64,000 bases of DNA from Legionella sp. MW5194 (GCF_016864235.1 NZ_CP045732.1:2728001-2792000); one strand, 5' to 3'; positions 9,300 to 17,538 are shown, counted from the stretch's first letter. Program-made: numbers and translations. Notes: generated by a model not told the origin, from the letters alone.

Positions 9300-9746
9300 A
9301 TGACTGACTCCATGCACCTTGTCTGCCCCCACTGTCAGACCATCAATCGTTTACCCACAAGCCGTTTGACGGCACACCCCAAATGTGGGAAATGCGATAA
9401 AGCGATTTTCGATGCAAAACCGGCGTCTCTGGATCAAATGGCCTTCGAGCGTCATCTGAAACGCAGCGATATCCCGCTGTTGGTTGATTTCTGGGCACAA
9501 TGGTGCGGTCCCTGTAAAATAATGGCACCTCACTTCGAATCGGCCGCCGGTTTCCTTGAACCGGACGTGCGTTTGGTAAAAATCAATACAGAGACTCAAC
9601 CCGCTCTGGCTGCGCGCTACTCAATTCAAAGCATTCCTACCCTGATGCTGTTCAATCATGGCCAGGAAATTGCCAGGTCTGCCGGGGTGATGGGAGCGCA
9701 GGATATTGTTCGCTGGGTAAACCAACACCTCCCTTTGCGCCATTGA
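9300..9746 (+). CDS. trxC: Thioredoxin 2 (zinc-binding N-terminus)
   Basis: The 148-residue protein has the TrxC layout: an N-terminal zinc finger with two CxxC pairs (VCPHC and KCGKC) joined to a thioredoxin fold with the active site WCGPC and the cis-Pro SIPTL. It reduces protein disulfides in the cytoplasm and the zinc finger makes it responsive to oxidation. I chose the ATG at 9300, which has GAGAA six bases upstream; another in-frame ATG (9312) and a longer frame from 9243 exist, but the latter adds residues not seen in the family. It seems to be transcribed on its own or with the downstream glycosyltransferase, 53 bases away. Confidence 0.93.
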   Translation: MTDSMHLVCPHCQTINRLPTSRLTAHPKCGKCDKAIFDAKPASLDQMAFERHLKRSDIPLLVDFWAQWCGPCKIMAPHFESAAGFLEPDVRLVKINTETQPALAARYSIQSIPTLMLFNHGQEIARSAGVMGAQDIVRWVNQHLPLRH

Positions 9747-9769
9747 CCCTTAATGAAATTTCGACTAGA

Positions 9770-9791
9770 TTCCCCACCTCCTGATGGGGAA
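9770..9791 (+). promoter_or_regulatory. Hairpin covering the ribosome binding site of the glycosyltransferase gene
   Basis: TTCCCCA (9770-9776) and TGGGGAA (9785-9791) are exact complements with an 8-base loop. The 3' arm contains most of the GGGGAAGG ribosome binding site that serves the GTG start at 9800. In RNA the stem would hide the site, so translation could be reduced unless the stem opens or ribosomes arrive from upstream. Confidence 0.4.
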
Positions 9792-9799
9792 GGTGCGGT

Positions 9800-10999
9800 G
9801 TGAAACGAATCATCCTTGATATTACCAGTTTATCCAATCTCTTGCGCAAAAGGCGATTGCCTCATGGCGTGCCCCGCGTTGCCCTGGCTTATTTAAAGCA
9901 TTACTTCCATGACATGCACATCCTCTTCAGAGTTCGCGGCAGGAGTATTATTTTATCCAGACACCATTCAGAAAAAGTAGGCCGGTTGTTGCTGGCCTGG
10001 GAATTCGGATCGTTTTTAAAATTAATTCGACTCATCCTGCGCGGTGCGCTTTCCCCTTCGGGGCTTGATCCAAAATGCCATTATTTTGTCATTAAACTCG
10101 ATTACAAAGGGTTTAAATACCCGCGCTACCTGGCCACCATCACCCGCAATCATTTCAACATGCTTGCGGTGCTTCATGATTTAATCCCTCTGCTTAACCC
10201 GGAATTCTGCACACCGGCAAGCAGCCTGCAATTTAAAAACCATCTGTCTCGCATGCTGGCGCATGCACAGGGAATAGTGACCATTTCCGATGCCACGTAT
10301 CACCAGTTACAACGTCACGTCCAGAAAGAAGGCGCTTTGTGCCCACCCGTTGTAAGTGCTCCCTTAGCCCCAGGTCTTGCGAATACCACGTCACCGCGTG
10401 AGCCCCTCATTAGTAGCCCTTATTTCATCATCTTAAGTACCATTGGACCGCGTAAAAATCATTTATTACTGCTGCGTGTCTTCCAGAGATTGCTTGAACG
10501 GCATGGCCGCCATACTCCCAAACTTGTCATTATTGGCAAACGCAGTACCCCATGCTCCTCTACCCTGGCGTTGCTGGATAAGCAGGGGCCCTTAAAGGAC
10601 GTTATCCTGGAGGCGCAGGCGAGCGATACCGAACTGGCCAATTATCTCCATTACGCCAGGGCTTTGTTATTCCCAACCTTTGCCGAAGGCTACGGATTAC
10701 CGCTGGTTGAAGCCTTCAGTTTCGGGGTGCCGGTGATTGCGAGCGATTTGCCGGTTTTTCGCGACATCGCGGGCAATATACCCGATTACCTCGATCCACT
10801 GGATGGCCTGGGATGGATGCAGGCCATAGAAGACTACACGCTTGAGCACAGCGTGAGGCGTCAGGCCCAACTTGAACGGCTGGCGTCTTTCCGTGTGCCC
10901 GCATGGCAGGACCATTTCACCAAAGTGGACGCCTTTATGGATGAATTAGTAGCAACACACAAGCAGAGGTCTGTCGAAAAAACGGCTTCGATTGATTAA
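9800..10999 (+). CDS. Glycosyltransferase family 4-like (GT-B fold)
   Basis: The 399-residue protein carries the C-terminal nucleotide-sugar signature of GT4 enzymes: IGPRKNHLLLL, then PTFAEGYGLPLVEAFSFG and PVIASDLPVFRDI. The N-terminal half has a DITSLSN start and an HDLIPLL segment as in mannosyl- and glucosyl-transferases of this group. It would move a sugar from a nucleotide donor to an unknown acceptor, at the cytoplasmic face. Translation starts at GTG (9800), supported by GGAAGG upstream. No other polysaccharide genes are adjacent, so the product (glycan, lipid or protein modification) cannot be told. Confidence 0.85.
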   Translation: MKRIILDITSLSNLLRKRRLPHGVPRVALAYLKHYFHDMHILFRVRGRSIILSRHHSEKVGRLLLAWEFGSFLKLIRLILRGALSPSGLDPKCHYFVIKLDYKGFKYPRYLATITRNHFNMLAVLHDLIPLLNPEFCTPASSLQFKNHLSRMLAHAQGIVTISDATYHQLQRHVQKEGALCPPVVSAPLAPGLANTTSPREPLISSPYFIILSTIGPRKNHLLLLRVFQRLLERHGRHTPKLVIIGKRSTPCSSTLALLDKQGPLKDVILEAQASDTELANYLHYARALLFPTFAEGYGLPLVEAFSFGVPVIASDLPVFRDIAGNIPDYLDPLDGLGWMQAIEDYTLEHSVRRQAQLERLASFRVPAWQDHFTKVDAFMDELVATHKQRSVEKTASID

Positions 11000-11144
11000 T
11001 TTTTGACCAACTCCAAAAAATAAAATATACTTTGGATGCAGCGATTCAGCCTGCGCTAAGCCATCGCTCGATGGTTTGTCTGTTTATCCACGTGCCGGTC
11101 TGTGTTTACGACACTCTTTTTTCATTTTTAAAAGGAACTTAAAA

Positions 11145-11912
11145 ATGCCTAATACTATCAAATCAGATCCAAAAGGAACATTAGGAGTGGCTTATGGTAT
11201 GGTGGGGAATACTCTGGTTATTTCCGCTTCCCATAGCCGGCGTGAACTGATGCCCTTACAGTTCATTAAACCGAATGGCGAATGGACCAAACTTCAAGCT
11301 TCTGACATGGACACTTTGCCTTTCTCAACCGCCATCAATACCTTTGTTAATCGCAAGGAAGGTATTCAGGAAGTCTTATTTACAGGGGATGTGAATTTGG
11401 GATATTCAGATCAAAAGGTGGTTTCGCCACTGGTTGATGATTTGCTAAAAGGCTTTGAAACAACCACTATCCCGGTGACGAAAGTGCTCTATTCCGGGGA
11501 GCCCAAGATTGTGCGGGATTGCAATATGCAAATAAAAAAAGACCCTGACCTTATTGCCCATGCCGACAATACGTACGTGGTGGACATGGCAGCCCTTGCG
11601 GTCGCTAATCTGGTGAATGGCCGCCCCGTCAATGAGACCCCGGTATATGGCACCGGTCCTTCACAGCGTCAGCCTGCGAGCAGCATGGCAAAAGAGAACG
11701 CCAGTGAAGAGCAGGACATGTGGACGAGAACCGTCGCAACCGAGGAAGACGAGGACATGAACGCTCGGGAGGATTTCCATCATAAAGCGCATCCTGAGCA
11801 ACTGACCCAAGCCGGGTTAACCCACAATCAGACTTTAAAACAAAAATTGGGTGATGAGCTTGGAAAAAATGCACCGGACAACAGCAATACACGTCAATAC
11901 AATCCTTCATGA
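11145..11912 (+). CDS. Hypothetical protein with acidic C-terminal region, possible effector
   Basis: I do not recognise this 255-residue protein. The first 170 residues look like a mixed alpha/beta domain (TLGVAYGMVGNTLVISASHS, LFTGDVNLGYSD). The rest is low-complexity and polar, with an acidic patch near residues 190-215 (EEQDMW, TEEDEDMNARED) and a hydrophilic tail. No signal peptide or membrane segment is visible. The start at 11145 is set by AAAGGAA eight bases upstream; a longer open frame from 11076 lacks such a site. A single-gene unit with its own A+T-rich upstream region and an acidic tail would fit a translocated substrate, but this is weak. Confidence 0.6.
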   Translation: MPNTIKSDPKGTLGVAYGMVGNTLVISASHSRRELMPLQFIKPNGEWTKLQASDMDTLPFSTAINTFVNRKEGIQEVLFTGDVNLGYSDQKVVSPLVDDLLKGFETTTIPVTKVLYSGEPKIVRDCNMQIKKDPDLIAHADNTYVVDMAALAVANLVNGRPVNETPVYGTGPSQRQPASSMAKENASEEQDMWTRTVATEEDEDMNAREDFHHKAHPEQLTQAGLTHNQTLKQKLGDELGKNAPDNSNTRQYNPS

Positions 11913-11925
11913 GCTTTCCTGGTGG

Positions 11926-11946
11926 GGAGAGATTGGATATCTCTCC
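11926..11946 (+). terminator. Stem-loop downstream of the hypothetical gene
   Basis: GGAGAGAT (11926-11933), a TGGAT loop and ATCTCTCC (11939-11946) form a perfect 8-bp stem 13 bases after the stop codon. No T-run follows, so its strength as an intrinsic terminator is doubtful. Confidence 0.45.
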
Positions 11947-12022
11947 TCACGTGCTTTGACAGCCAGTGAAAAAAAAAGTGAGTCCGGTGGTCTTTTTTTG
12001 CTATAGTCTTTGCCTGTTTGTC

Positions 12023-12028
12023 TATAAT
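12023..12028 (+). promoter_or_regulatory. Consensus -10 box placed 11 bases before the trpS start codon
   Basis: TATAAT at 12023-12028 would start transcription near 12035, only about five bases before the ATG at 12040. TTGCTA (11998-12003) is a possible but widely spaced -35 box. No Shine-Dalgarno-like sequence lies before the ATG, which fits a leaderless or near-leaderless message. Confidence 0.45.
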
Positions 12029-12039
12029 GCTGAGCTTCA

Positions 12040-13038
12040 ATGAAAAAAGTCATCCTCACCGGCGATCGCCCCACCGGCCCCTTGCATCTTGGGCATTACA
12101 TCGGCTCGTTAGTCAATCGCGTTAAGCTGCAGGAGTCGTATGAGCAGTTCGTTATGATAGCCGATGTGCAGGCCTTAACGGATAATTTCGAAAACCCGAC
12201 CAAAATTATCGAAAACCTGCATGAAGTGGCTTTAGATTACCTGGCAGTGGGTATCGAGCCGCAAAAAAGCACGATTTTCATCCAATCGCAAATCCCTGAA
12301 CTGCCCGAACTGACTCAGTATTTTTTAAATCTGGTCACACTGGGCCGTCTGGAAAGAAACCCCACGGTTAAAACCGAAATTCAGCAAAAAGGCTTTGATT
12401 CATCCATACCCGCCGGCTTTTTCTGTTATCCCGTCAGCCAGGCCGCCGACATTGCCGCATTCAAGGCTGAAGCCGTACCTGTCGGCGATGATCAGGTTCC
12501 CATGATAGAGCAAACCAATGAAATTATCAGAAAATTCAATCGCATATATCAAACCGATTGCCTCAAGGAAACCACCGCCGTTTTAAGCAAAACCTCACGC
12601 TTGGTCGGCATAGACGGCCAGGCCAAAGCCAGCAAATCCTTAGGCAACACCATTTTTCTTTCCGACTCGCCAGAGGAAATCAAGCGCAAGGTCTTTTTAA
12701 TGTTTACTGATCCGAATCATTTAAAAATCAGCGATCCTGGTCAAGTGGAAGGCAATGTGGTCTTTGCCTACCTCGACGCGTTTCACCCGGATGCCGAGGA
12801 AGTGTCAGCACTTAAAGCGCATTATCAAAGAGGCGGGTTAGGCGACGCCACGATTAAGAGCCTGTTAAACACCACCCTGCAAACCCTGCTCGAACCCATT
12901 CGCGAAAGACGAAGCCGTTTTAATAAAAGTGAGGTGATGGACATGCTAATCACGGGTACAGCGGCGGCAAGAAAAGTGGCTCAACAGACGATGGAAGAGG
13001 TCCGTCACGCCCTTGGCCTTAACTATTTCACCCGATAG
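12040..13038 (+). CDS. trpS: Tryptophan--tRNA ligase
   Basis: The 332-residue class I aminoacyl-tRNA synthetase shows the TGDRPTGPLHLGHYIGS start with its HIGH-type motif, the tryptophan pocket region (GDDQVPMIEQTNEI) and the KMSKS-type motif as KASKSLGN. It charges tRNA-Trp with tryptophan in the cytoplasm. Length is normal for the family. The start MKKVILTGDRPTG is the usual one, but it has no clear ribosome binding site and sits right behind a consensus -10 box (see that entry). The gene stands alone between two unrelated genes. Confidence 0.96.
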   Translation: MKKVILTGDRPTGPLHLGHYIGSLVNRVKLQESYEQFVMIADVQALTDNFENPTKIIENLHEVALDYLAVGIEPQKSTIFIQSQIPELPELTQYFLNLVTLGRLERNPTVKTEIQQKGFDSSIPAGFFCYPVSQAADIAAFKAEAVPVGDDQVPMIEQTNEIIRKFNRIYQTDCLKETTAVLSKTSRLVGIDGQAKASKSLGNTIFLSDSPEEIKRKVFLMFTDPNHLKISDPGQVEGNVVFAYLDAFHPDAEEVSALKAHYQRGGLGDATIKSLLNTTLQTLLEPIRERRSRFNKSEVMDMLITGTAAARKVAQQTMEEVRHALGLNYFTR

Positions 13039-13131
13039 CGTGAGTTGGGCCTAGAGCACGCTCGACAGGATAATGACCGGCAATGGATGCCCCGATGACA
13101 GATTGACAGGATAAAATGACGTGAGCTTTGG

Positions 13132-13160
13132 TTTAATCCCGCTTTATTATTCACTATACT
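13132..13160 (+). promoter_or_regulatory. Candidate promoter of the zinc alcohol dehydrogenase gene
   Basis: TATACT (13155-13160) lies 29 bases before the ATG, with a weak TTTAAT -35 (13132-13137) at 17-base spacing. A TTGACA at 13103-13108 is nearby but has no matching -10 at the right distance. Confidence 0.4.
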
Positions 13161-13188
13161 TTTCAAAACAAGAATACCAAGGACTGCA

Positions 13189-14226
13189 ATGAAAGCACTC
13201 GTTTACCAGGGCCCAGGGAAAAAAGAAGTGGTTGAGAGACCAAAACCGACTATCACCCATCCAGGCGATGCCATCGTTAAAATCACCAAAACCACCATTT
13301 GTGGAACCGATCTTCACATCCTGAAAGGCGATGTACCGACCTGCACGCCCGGGCGCATTATTGGCCATGAAGGCGTAGGCGTTGTTGACGAAATCGGAAC
13401 TGCGGTAACCCATTTGCGCAAGGGGGATGCGGTGCTTATCTCCTGTATTTCCTCCTGCGGCACCTGCCGAAATTGCCGAAAGGGCATGTATTCGCATTGC
13501 CTGACCGGCGGCTGGGTACTGGGTCATACCCTTGATGGCACCCAGGCGGACTATGTGCGCATCCCCCATGCAGACACCAGTCTTTATAAGATCCCCGCCA
13601 ATTTGGCAGAAGAAGCGCTGGTGATGTTGAGTGATATTTTTCCAACGGGCTTCGAGTGCGGCGTAATCAATGGCAAAATACAGCCAGGACAGACCGTTGC
13701 TATCGTCGGTGCCGGCCCCATTGGTCTTGCCACACTGTTGACCGCCAAACTTTATTCTCCGTCCGAAATCATTTTAATCGACATGGATGAGCATCGTCTT
13801 GACGTGGCTAAACAATTAGGCGCCACCCATACCCTTAACAGTCAAAGCGATAACATCATTGAAAAAGTGATGGAACTGACGGAAGGGATCGGCGTTGACA
13901 CCGCGATTGAAGCGGTAGGGATTCCTCAGACCTTTGAGCTTTGCGAAGCGCTGGTCGCCCCCGGCGGAATTATTGCGAATATCGGCGTCCATGGTGTCAA
14001 GGCCGATCTGCATCTCGAAACGCTGTGGTCGCATAATATCACCATCACCACCCGTCTGGTGGACACGGTTTCCACGCCCATGCTGTTAAAAGCAGTTCAA
14101 TCTCAGAAAATTGACCCCTCTCCCCTCATCAGCCACCGATTTAAATTTTCAGACATAATGAAGGCTTACGACGTATTTGGACAGGCAGCGAAGACTGGCG
14201 CACTCAAGGTCATTATTGAAATGTAA
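13189..14226 (+). CDS. Zinc-dependent alcohol dehydrogenase (MDR superfamily)
   Basis: The 345-residue protein is a complete medium-chain dehydrogenase. It has the catalytic zinc site (TTICGTDLH with Cys, GHEGVGVV with His-Glu), the structural zinc lobe with four Cys (CISSCGTCRNCRKGMYSHC) and the Rossmann motif VGAGPIGLA followed by an acidic residue (IDMDEHR), which favours NAD(H). The best guess is a secondary-alcohol or broad-range alcohol dehydrogenase. A second, more distant member of the same family lies at 47304-48479. It appears monocistronic, followed by a strong stem-loop. Confidence 0.9.
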   Translation: MKALVYQGPGKKEVVERPKPTITHPGDAIVKITKTTICGTDLHILKGDVPTCTPGRIIGHEGVGVVDEIGTAVTHLRKGDAVLISCISSCGTCRNCRKGMYSHCLTGGWVLGHTLDGTQADYVRIPHADTSLYKIPANLAEEALVMLSDIFPTGFECGVINGKIQPGQTVAIVGAGPIGLATLLTAKLYSPSEIILIDMDEHRLDVAKQLGATHTLNSQSDNIIEKVMELTEGIGVDTAIEAVGIPQTFELCEALVAPGGIIANIGVHGVKADLHLETLWSHNITITTRLVDTVSTPMLLKAVQSQKIDPSPLISHRFKFSDIMKAYDVFGQAAKTGALKVIIEM

Positions 14227-14230
14227 TCCT

Positions 14231-14257
14231 ATTCCGAGCGTCTACCAAGCTCGGAAT
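14231..14257. terminator. 9-bp inverted repeat between convergent genes
   Basis: ATTCCGAGC (14231-14239) and GCTCGGAAT (14249-14257) are exact complements around a 9-base loop, between the alcohol dehydrogenase stop and the end of the antiporter gene. A T-run is lacking. It probably serves both strands. Confidence 0.5.
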
Positions 14258-14289
14258 TTAGGCTATAACTTGAACTAGCCCAGCGTAAA

Positions 14290-15999
14290 TCAAGTATGCT
14301 GCTGCGGTCCTTTTCCATAACGATTTAAAGCATACTGCCCCATGCTGCTGGCAATCTCGCCTTCGGCAAAAAACACCTTTCCGAGCACGTCATTCTGCAA
14401 CAGCAAGGCTTCCTCTTCATCATGGCTGCGAACCACAATTTCGATATCCGGATTGAGTGCGCGCGCGCAGGCAATCATTTTTCTCACATGCACGGTATCG
14501 GACACCACAATCATCAACATGCTGGCTCGGGCAATATGGCCCTGAATAAGCACCGAGGGCTCCGAGGCATCACCGTAAACCGCCGCGATACCCGTTTCGC
14601 GAAGGTGAGTGATGATCTCGCGGTTTTCATCCACGACCACAAACGGAATGCTATGTTCAGTCAACAAATTGGCAATTCGTTTGCCAACCCGCCCATAGCC
14701 GACCAGCACCACTTGCCCGGCGAGATACGCCTCCTGCGTCGTCTGCGGCAGTTCTGCCAAGGGATCATTCCCCCGCTCAAACAGCGCCAGAAGCGTTGGA
14801 TGCGATTTCACCCAGTCATGCACGGGATTAATCAGCCTGAAAATCAACGGGTTCAGCGCAATTGAGATGATAGCGCCCGCGAGAATAAAATGCCGCCCTT
14901 CTTCCGGAAGCATGCCGAACCGTATTCCCAACTCAGCCAGAATAAAAGAAAACTCCCCAATTTGCGCAAGACTCGCTGAAACAATCAAAGCCGACCGCAG
15001 GGGATAACGAAAAGCAAGAACCAAAATGAATGCAGCGATGGATTTACCGACCACAATGATAGTCACCACCGACAAGACCTGCAGTGGCTGCTCAAATAAC
15101 ACCATTGGATTAAACAGCATCCCCACAGACACAAAAAACAGCACCGCAAACGCATCGCGTAACGGCAGTGATTCTTCGGCCGCCCGATGACTGTAGGAAG
15201 ACTCCCTGAGAATCATGCCTGCAAAAAAAGCGCCGAGTGCAAAGGAGACGCCAAACAGCTGGGCCGCCCCATAGGCAATGCTTACCGCTGCAGTAATGAC
15301 GCATAACGTAAACAGTTCACGTGAGCCAGTCCGAGCCACATGCCAGAGCAGTTTGGGCAACAACCGCCGTCCTACCACAAACATCAGGATAATAAAACTG
15401 AACACTTTAAGCAGTGTCAAGCTCAGGGCAATCCATAACGGCTGCTGTTGTATATCCGCTGCCACCTTATCCCCCAAACTGTGAGACAGGGAGGGCAACA
15501 GCACCAACACAATCACCATGGCCAAATCTTCAACCAAAAGCCAGCCGACGGCAATGTGACCATTAATCGTGTCCAGAGCGTCCCGTTCTTCCAGGGCGCG
15601 CAGTAAAACCACGGTACTCGCCACCGAGAGGGATAGGCCAAAAATCAGGGCGCTGCCATAATCCCAGCCCCAAAAGAGGGCAAGCCCGCCGCCAAGCAGA
15701 GTAGCCGCAATCATCTGCACAACCGCCCCGGGAATGGCAATGGTGCGGACCCGTTTTAAATCGTCCAGGGAAAAATGCAGGCCAACACCGAACATCAGCA
15801 ACATGATGCCGATTTCAGCAAGTTCCTGAGCAATTTTCACATCCGCGAACAACCCGGGCGTAAACGGACCGATGATGACCCCGGCTAGCAAATACCCCAC
15901 AAGCGCCGGGATTTTAAAACGCACCGCAATAAATCCCATGATGAGTGCCAGGGCAAACCCCAGAGCCACGGTAGTAATCAAGGGAAGCGAATGGTGCAT
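14290..15999 (-). CDS. ybaL: Monovalent cation:proton antiporter-2 (Kef/YbaL type)
   Basis: The 569-residue protein has about twelve hydrophobic helices (residues 1-385) with the CPA2 signature LLMFGVGLHFSLDDL and GWLLVEDLAMV, then a cytoplasmic RCK/TrkA-N domain (about 415-530) starting VVLVGYGRVGKRIA, a Rossmann nucleotide site. This is the layout of YbaL/KefC potassium-proton antiporters, which export K+ when gated by bound ligand. The ATG at 15999 has AAGGAAAG seven bases upstream and opens directly into the first helix; the frame can be read from 16068, but the added residues are not family-like. Convergent with the alcohol dehydrogenase gene. Confidence 0.9.
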   Translation of the reverse strand: MHHSLPLITTVALGFALALIMGFIAVRFKIPALVGYLLAGVIIGPFTPGLFADVKIAQELAEIGIMLLMFGVGLHFSLDDLKRVRTIAIPGAVVQMIAATLLGGGLALFWGWDYGSALIFGLSLSVASTVVLLRALEERDALDTINGHIAVGWLLVEDLAMVIVLVLLPSLSHSLGDKVAADIQQQPLWIALSLTLLKVFSFIILMFVVGRRLLPKLLWHVARTGSRELFTLCVITAAVSIAYGAAQLFGVSFALGAFFAGMILRESSYSHRAAEESLPLRDAFAVLFFVSVGMLFNPMVLFEQPLQVLSVVTIIVVGKSIAAFILVLAFRYPLRSALIVSASLAQIGEFSFILAELGIRFGMLPEEGRHFILAGAIISIALNPLIFRLINPVHDWVKSHPTLLALFERGNDPLAELPQTTQEAYLAGQVVLVGYGRVGKRIANLLTEHSIPFVVVDENREIITHLRETGIAAVYGDASEPSVLIQGHIARASMLMIVVSDTVHVRKMIACARALNPDIEIVVRSHDEEEALLLQNDVLGKVFFAEGEIASSMGQYALNRYGKGPQQHT

Positions 16000-16163
16000 T
16001 TTGACTTTCCTTATTATGAAGGGAATAGTGCCAGAGGCGTCTTTATTTAATGGTAGCCAACAGAACAAGAGAGGGGAAGTCCGCGCACTAAATAGTTATT
16101 TTTAAATCAATTTGTTTTACTATTGTCTATTAACGTTTATAATCTAAACCTGGGGCAACGATC

Positions 16164-17051
16164 GTGGAGATCAAAAACTACCTCACGGAATGCCAGGGAA
16201 GAGCCAACCTCGTCATTCAAAGCTACTTACCCTCCATCACATCCTACCCCCCGCATTGCATGAAGCGATGGCTTATTCTGTATTAAATGGGGGAAAGCGC
16301 ATACGTGCCGCGTTTGTGTATTCCATCGGTAAACTGTTTCATGCCGAGGAGACCTTACTGGATGGATTGGCCGCTGTCATTGAAATGATTCATGCCTTTT
16401 TGCTCATCCATGATGATCTGCCCGCACTGGACAATGATAATTTGCGCCGCGGAAAACCCACCTGTCACAAAGTGTATGGTGAGGCGGTCGCCATTTTGAC
16501 GGGGGATGCCCTGCATACCCTCGTTTAACATCCTCGCCAATCTGGCATTTAAATACAAACTAAGACCTGAGAACGGGCTGAAAATGATTGATGTTCTTAC
16601 CCGAGCCATTGGTTCCACAGGCATGGTGGGCGGCGAAGTCCTGGATTTGCAGTCAGCGCATACTCACGTGTCAGTCAATGATCTTGAAACCATTTACCGC
16701 ATGAAAACAGGGTGCTTAATCAGCACCGCTGTCGTTTTTGGCGCTTTAGCCAGCACGGATTATCGGGAAATTTTTAATTTACTGCAGGAGTTCGGGTTAT
16801 TAATCGGAATCGCCTTTCAGATTCATGACGACATCATTGGCATTGAATCCAGTACGGCAATTATCGGAAAATGCCAGAGAAACGATTTGGAACGAAGCAA
16901 GCTAATTTATCCTGTGTTAACGAGCATTGACGAGGCTAAACAAGCAGAAAAAGCCTTTTATTCCAAGGCATTGTCTTACTTGGCTCTCGTCCCTGGTCAG
17001 AGTGACAAAATCAAAGGCATTGCTGATTTTATACTGCAGCGCAATTATTAA
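16164..17051 (+). pseudogene. ispA: Farnesyl diphosphate synthase-like gene broken by two frameshifts
   Basis: The sequence reads as an IspA-type polyprenyl synthase in three successive frames. Frame 1 from GTG 16164 gives VEIKNYLTECQGRANL and runs to a CCCCCC tract at about 16247-16252; adding one C would continue it into frame 2 (PALHEAMAYSVLNGGKRIR, first Asp-rich motif HDDLPALDND). Frame 2 stops at 16528 just after GDALHTL, and frame 3 continues with FNILAN to 17051 (ending FILQRNY as in IspA). The second Asp-rich motif reads DDIIG rather than DDxxD, a sign of decay. A functional copy is presumably elsewhere. Sequencing error could explain one, but less easily both, shifts. Confidence 0.82.
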
Positions 17052-17058
17052 GGGTGTT

Positions 17059-17088
17059 ATCAGGGTGAGAACCAATACCCTGATCGAT
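17059..17088 (+). terminator. Intrinsic terminator after the ispA-like pseudogene
   Basis: ATCAGGGT (17059-17066) and ACCCTGAT (17077-17084) form an 8-bp stem with a 10-base loop, followed by CGATTTTATTA. This is a reasonable rho-independent terminator and separates the pseudogene from the small peptide gene. Confidence 0.65.
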
Positions 17089-17179
17089 TTTATTACTCCC
17101 GCTGCCGTGCACTCCACTTGCAACGCAATGCCCATCCACAGTCTATACTTTATCCAGGTCTTAGCAAATGAGGTTCGTT

Positions 17180-17359
17180 ATGAAACAGCACAAAACCCCA
17201 AAGAAAAAAACCAAGCCATTGTCCAAAGAGGACTTAAACCAGGTCTCTGGCGGTAACCGTGACCCCAGTTTCGGCACCCAGGTCAGAGAGGGCTTCGAGA
17301 GAATGACTCCCGATATTGACAGAATCATTGAGCATTTTAACAACAAACGCAACCGATAA
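17180..17359 (+). CDS. Small peptide with double-glycine (bacteriocin-type) leader
   Basis: The 59-residue product begins with a basic, polar leader MKQHKTPKKKTK and then PLSKEDLNQVSGG. This fits the LSxxELxxVxGG leader consensus of peptides cut after Gly-Gly by C39-peptidase ABC transporters (Asp replaces the second-turn Glu pattern only slightly). Cleavage after Gly25 would release a 34-residue charged peptide (NRDPSFGTQVREGF...), without Cys or a Gly zipper. The ATG at 17180 is chosen because GAGG lies eight bases upstream. A TATACT box (17144-17149) and a stem-loop after the stop suggest a one-gene unit. No C39 transporter or immunity gene is seen nearby; function unknown. Confidence 0.7.
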   Translation: MKQHKTPKKKTKPLSKEDLNQVSGGNRDPSFGTQVREGFERMTPDIDRIIEHFNNKRNR

Positions 17360-17378
17360 GCATAGATTGGACTGAAGC

Positions 17379-17416
17379 CGCAGGGAAAACCCATCCCTGC
17401 GACCATTTTCTTTTGT
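17379..17416 (+). terminator. Intrinsic terminator after the double-glycine peptide gene
   Basis: CGCAGGGA (17379-17386) and TCCCTGCG (17394-17401) make a perfect 8-bp stem with a 7-base loop, followed by ACCATTTTCTTTTGTT. This should end transcription of the short peptide gene. Confidence 0.65.
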
Positions 17417-17424
17417 TATGGAAA

Positions 17425-17454
17425 TTGACAAGAGCGCCTGGTTTTCGCTAGCAT
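17425..17454 (+). promoter_or_regulatory. Candidate promoter for the zinc-ribbon/NUDIX operon
   Basis: A consensus TTGACA (17425-17430) is followed at 18-base spacing by TAGCAT (17449-17454). Transcription would start near 17461, giving a leader of about 107 bases. Confidence 0.45.
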
Positions 17455-17538
17455 CAGGGTTCCCGTAGAGGCTGGTGATTACAACTAATCTCGATCCTTC
17501 CCGAGTTGTAACGACAATCCTTCCTTAGGGCGAGGGGT
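17452..17538 (+). promoter_or_regulatory. Structured 5' leader of the zinc-ribbon/NUDIX operon, possible riboswitch
   Basis: Three stems can be drawn in succession: CATCAG (17452-17457) with CTGGTG (17472-17477); TTACAAC (17479-17485) with GTTGTAA (17505-17511), extended by TCG/CGA inside; and ATCCTT (17517-17522) with AGGGGT (17533-17538, two G-U pairs). The segment AGGGTTCC...CTGGT in the first stem recalls the conserved first hairpin of the ykkC riboswitch family, some variants of which are linked to NUDIX genes. The CCGAGAG and ACACGG elements of that family are not found, and the best promoter would start inside the first stem. So this is a structured leader with an uncertain identity. 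Confidence 0.35.

Noticed and set aside
16927-17256. 109-codon plus-strand open frame
   Set aside because: Spans the end of the ispA-like pseudogene, a terminator and the start of the double-glycine peptide gene; no ribosome binding site.
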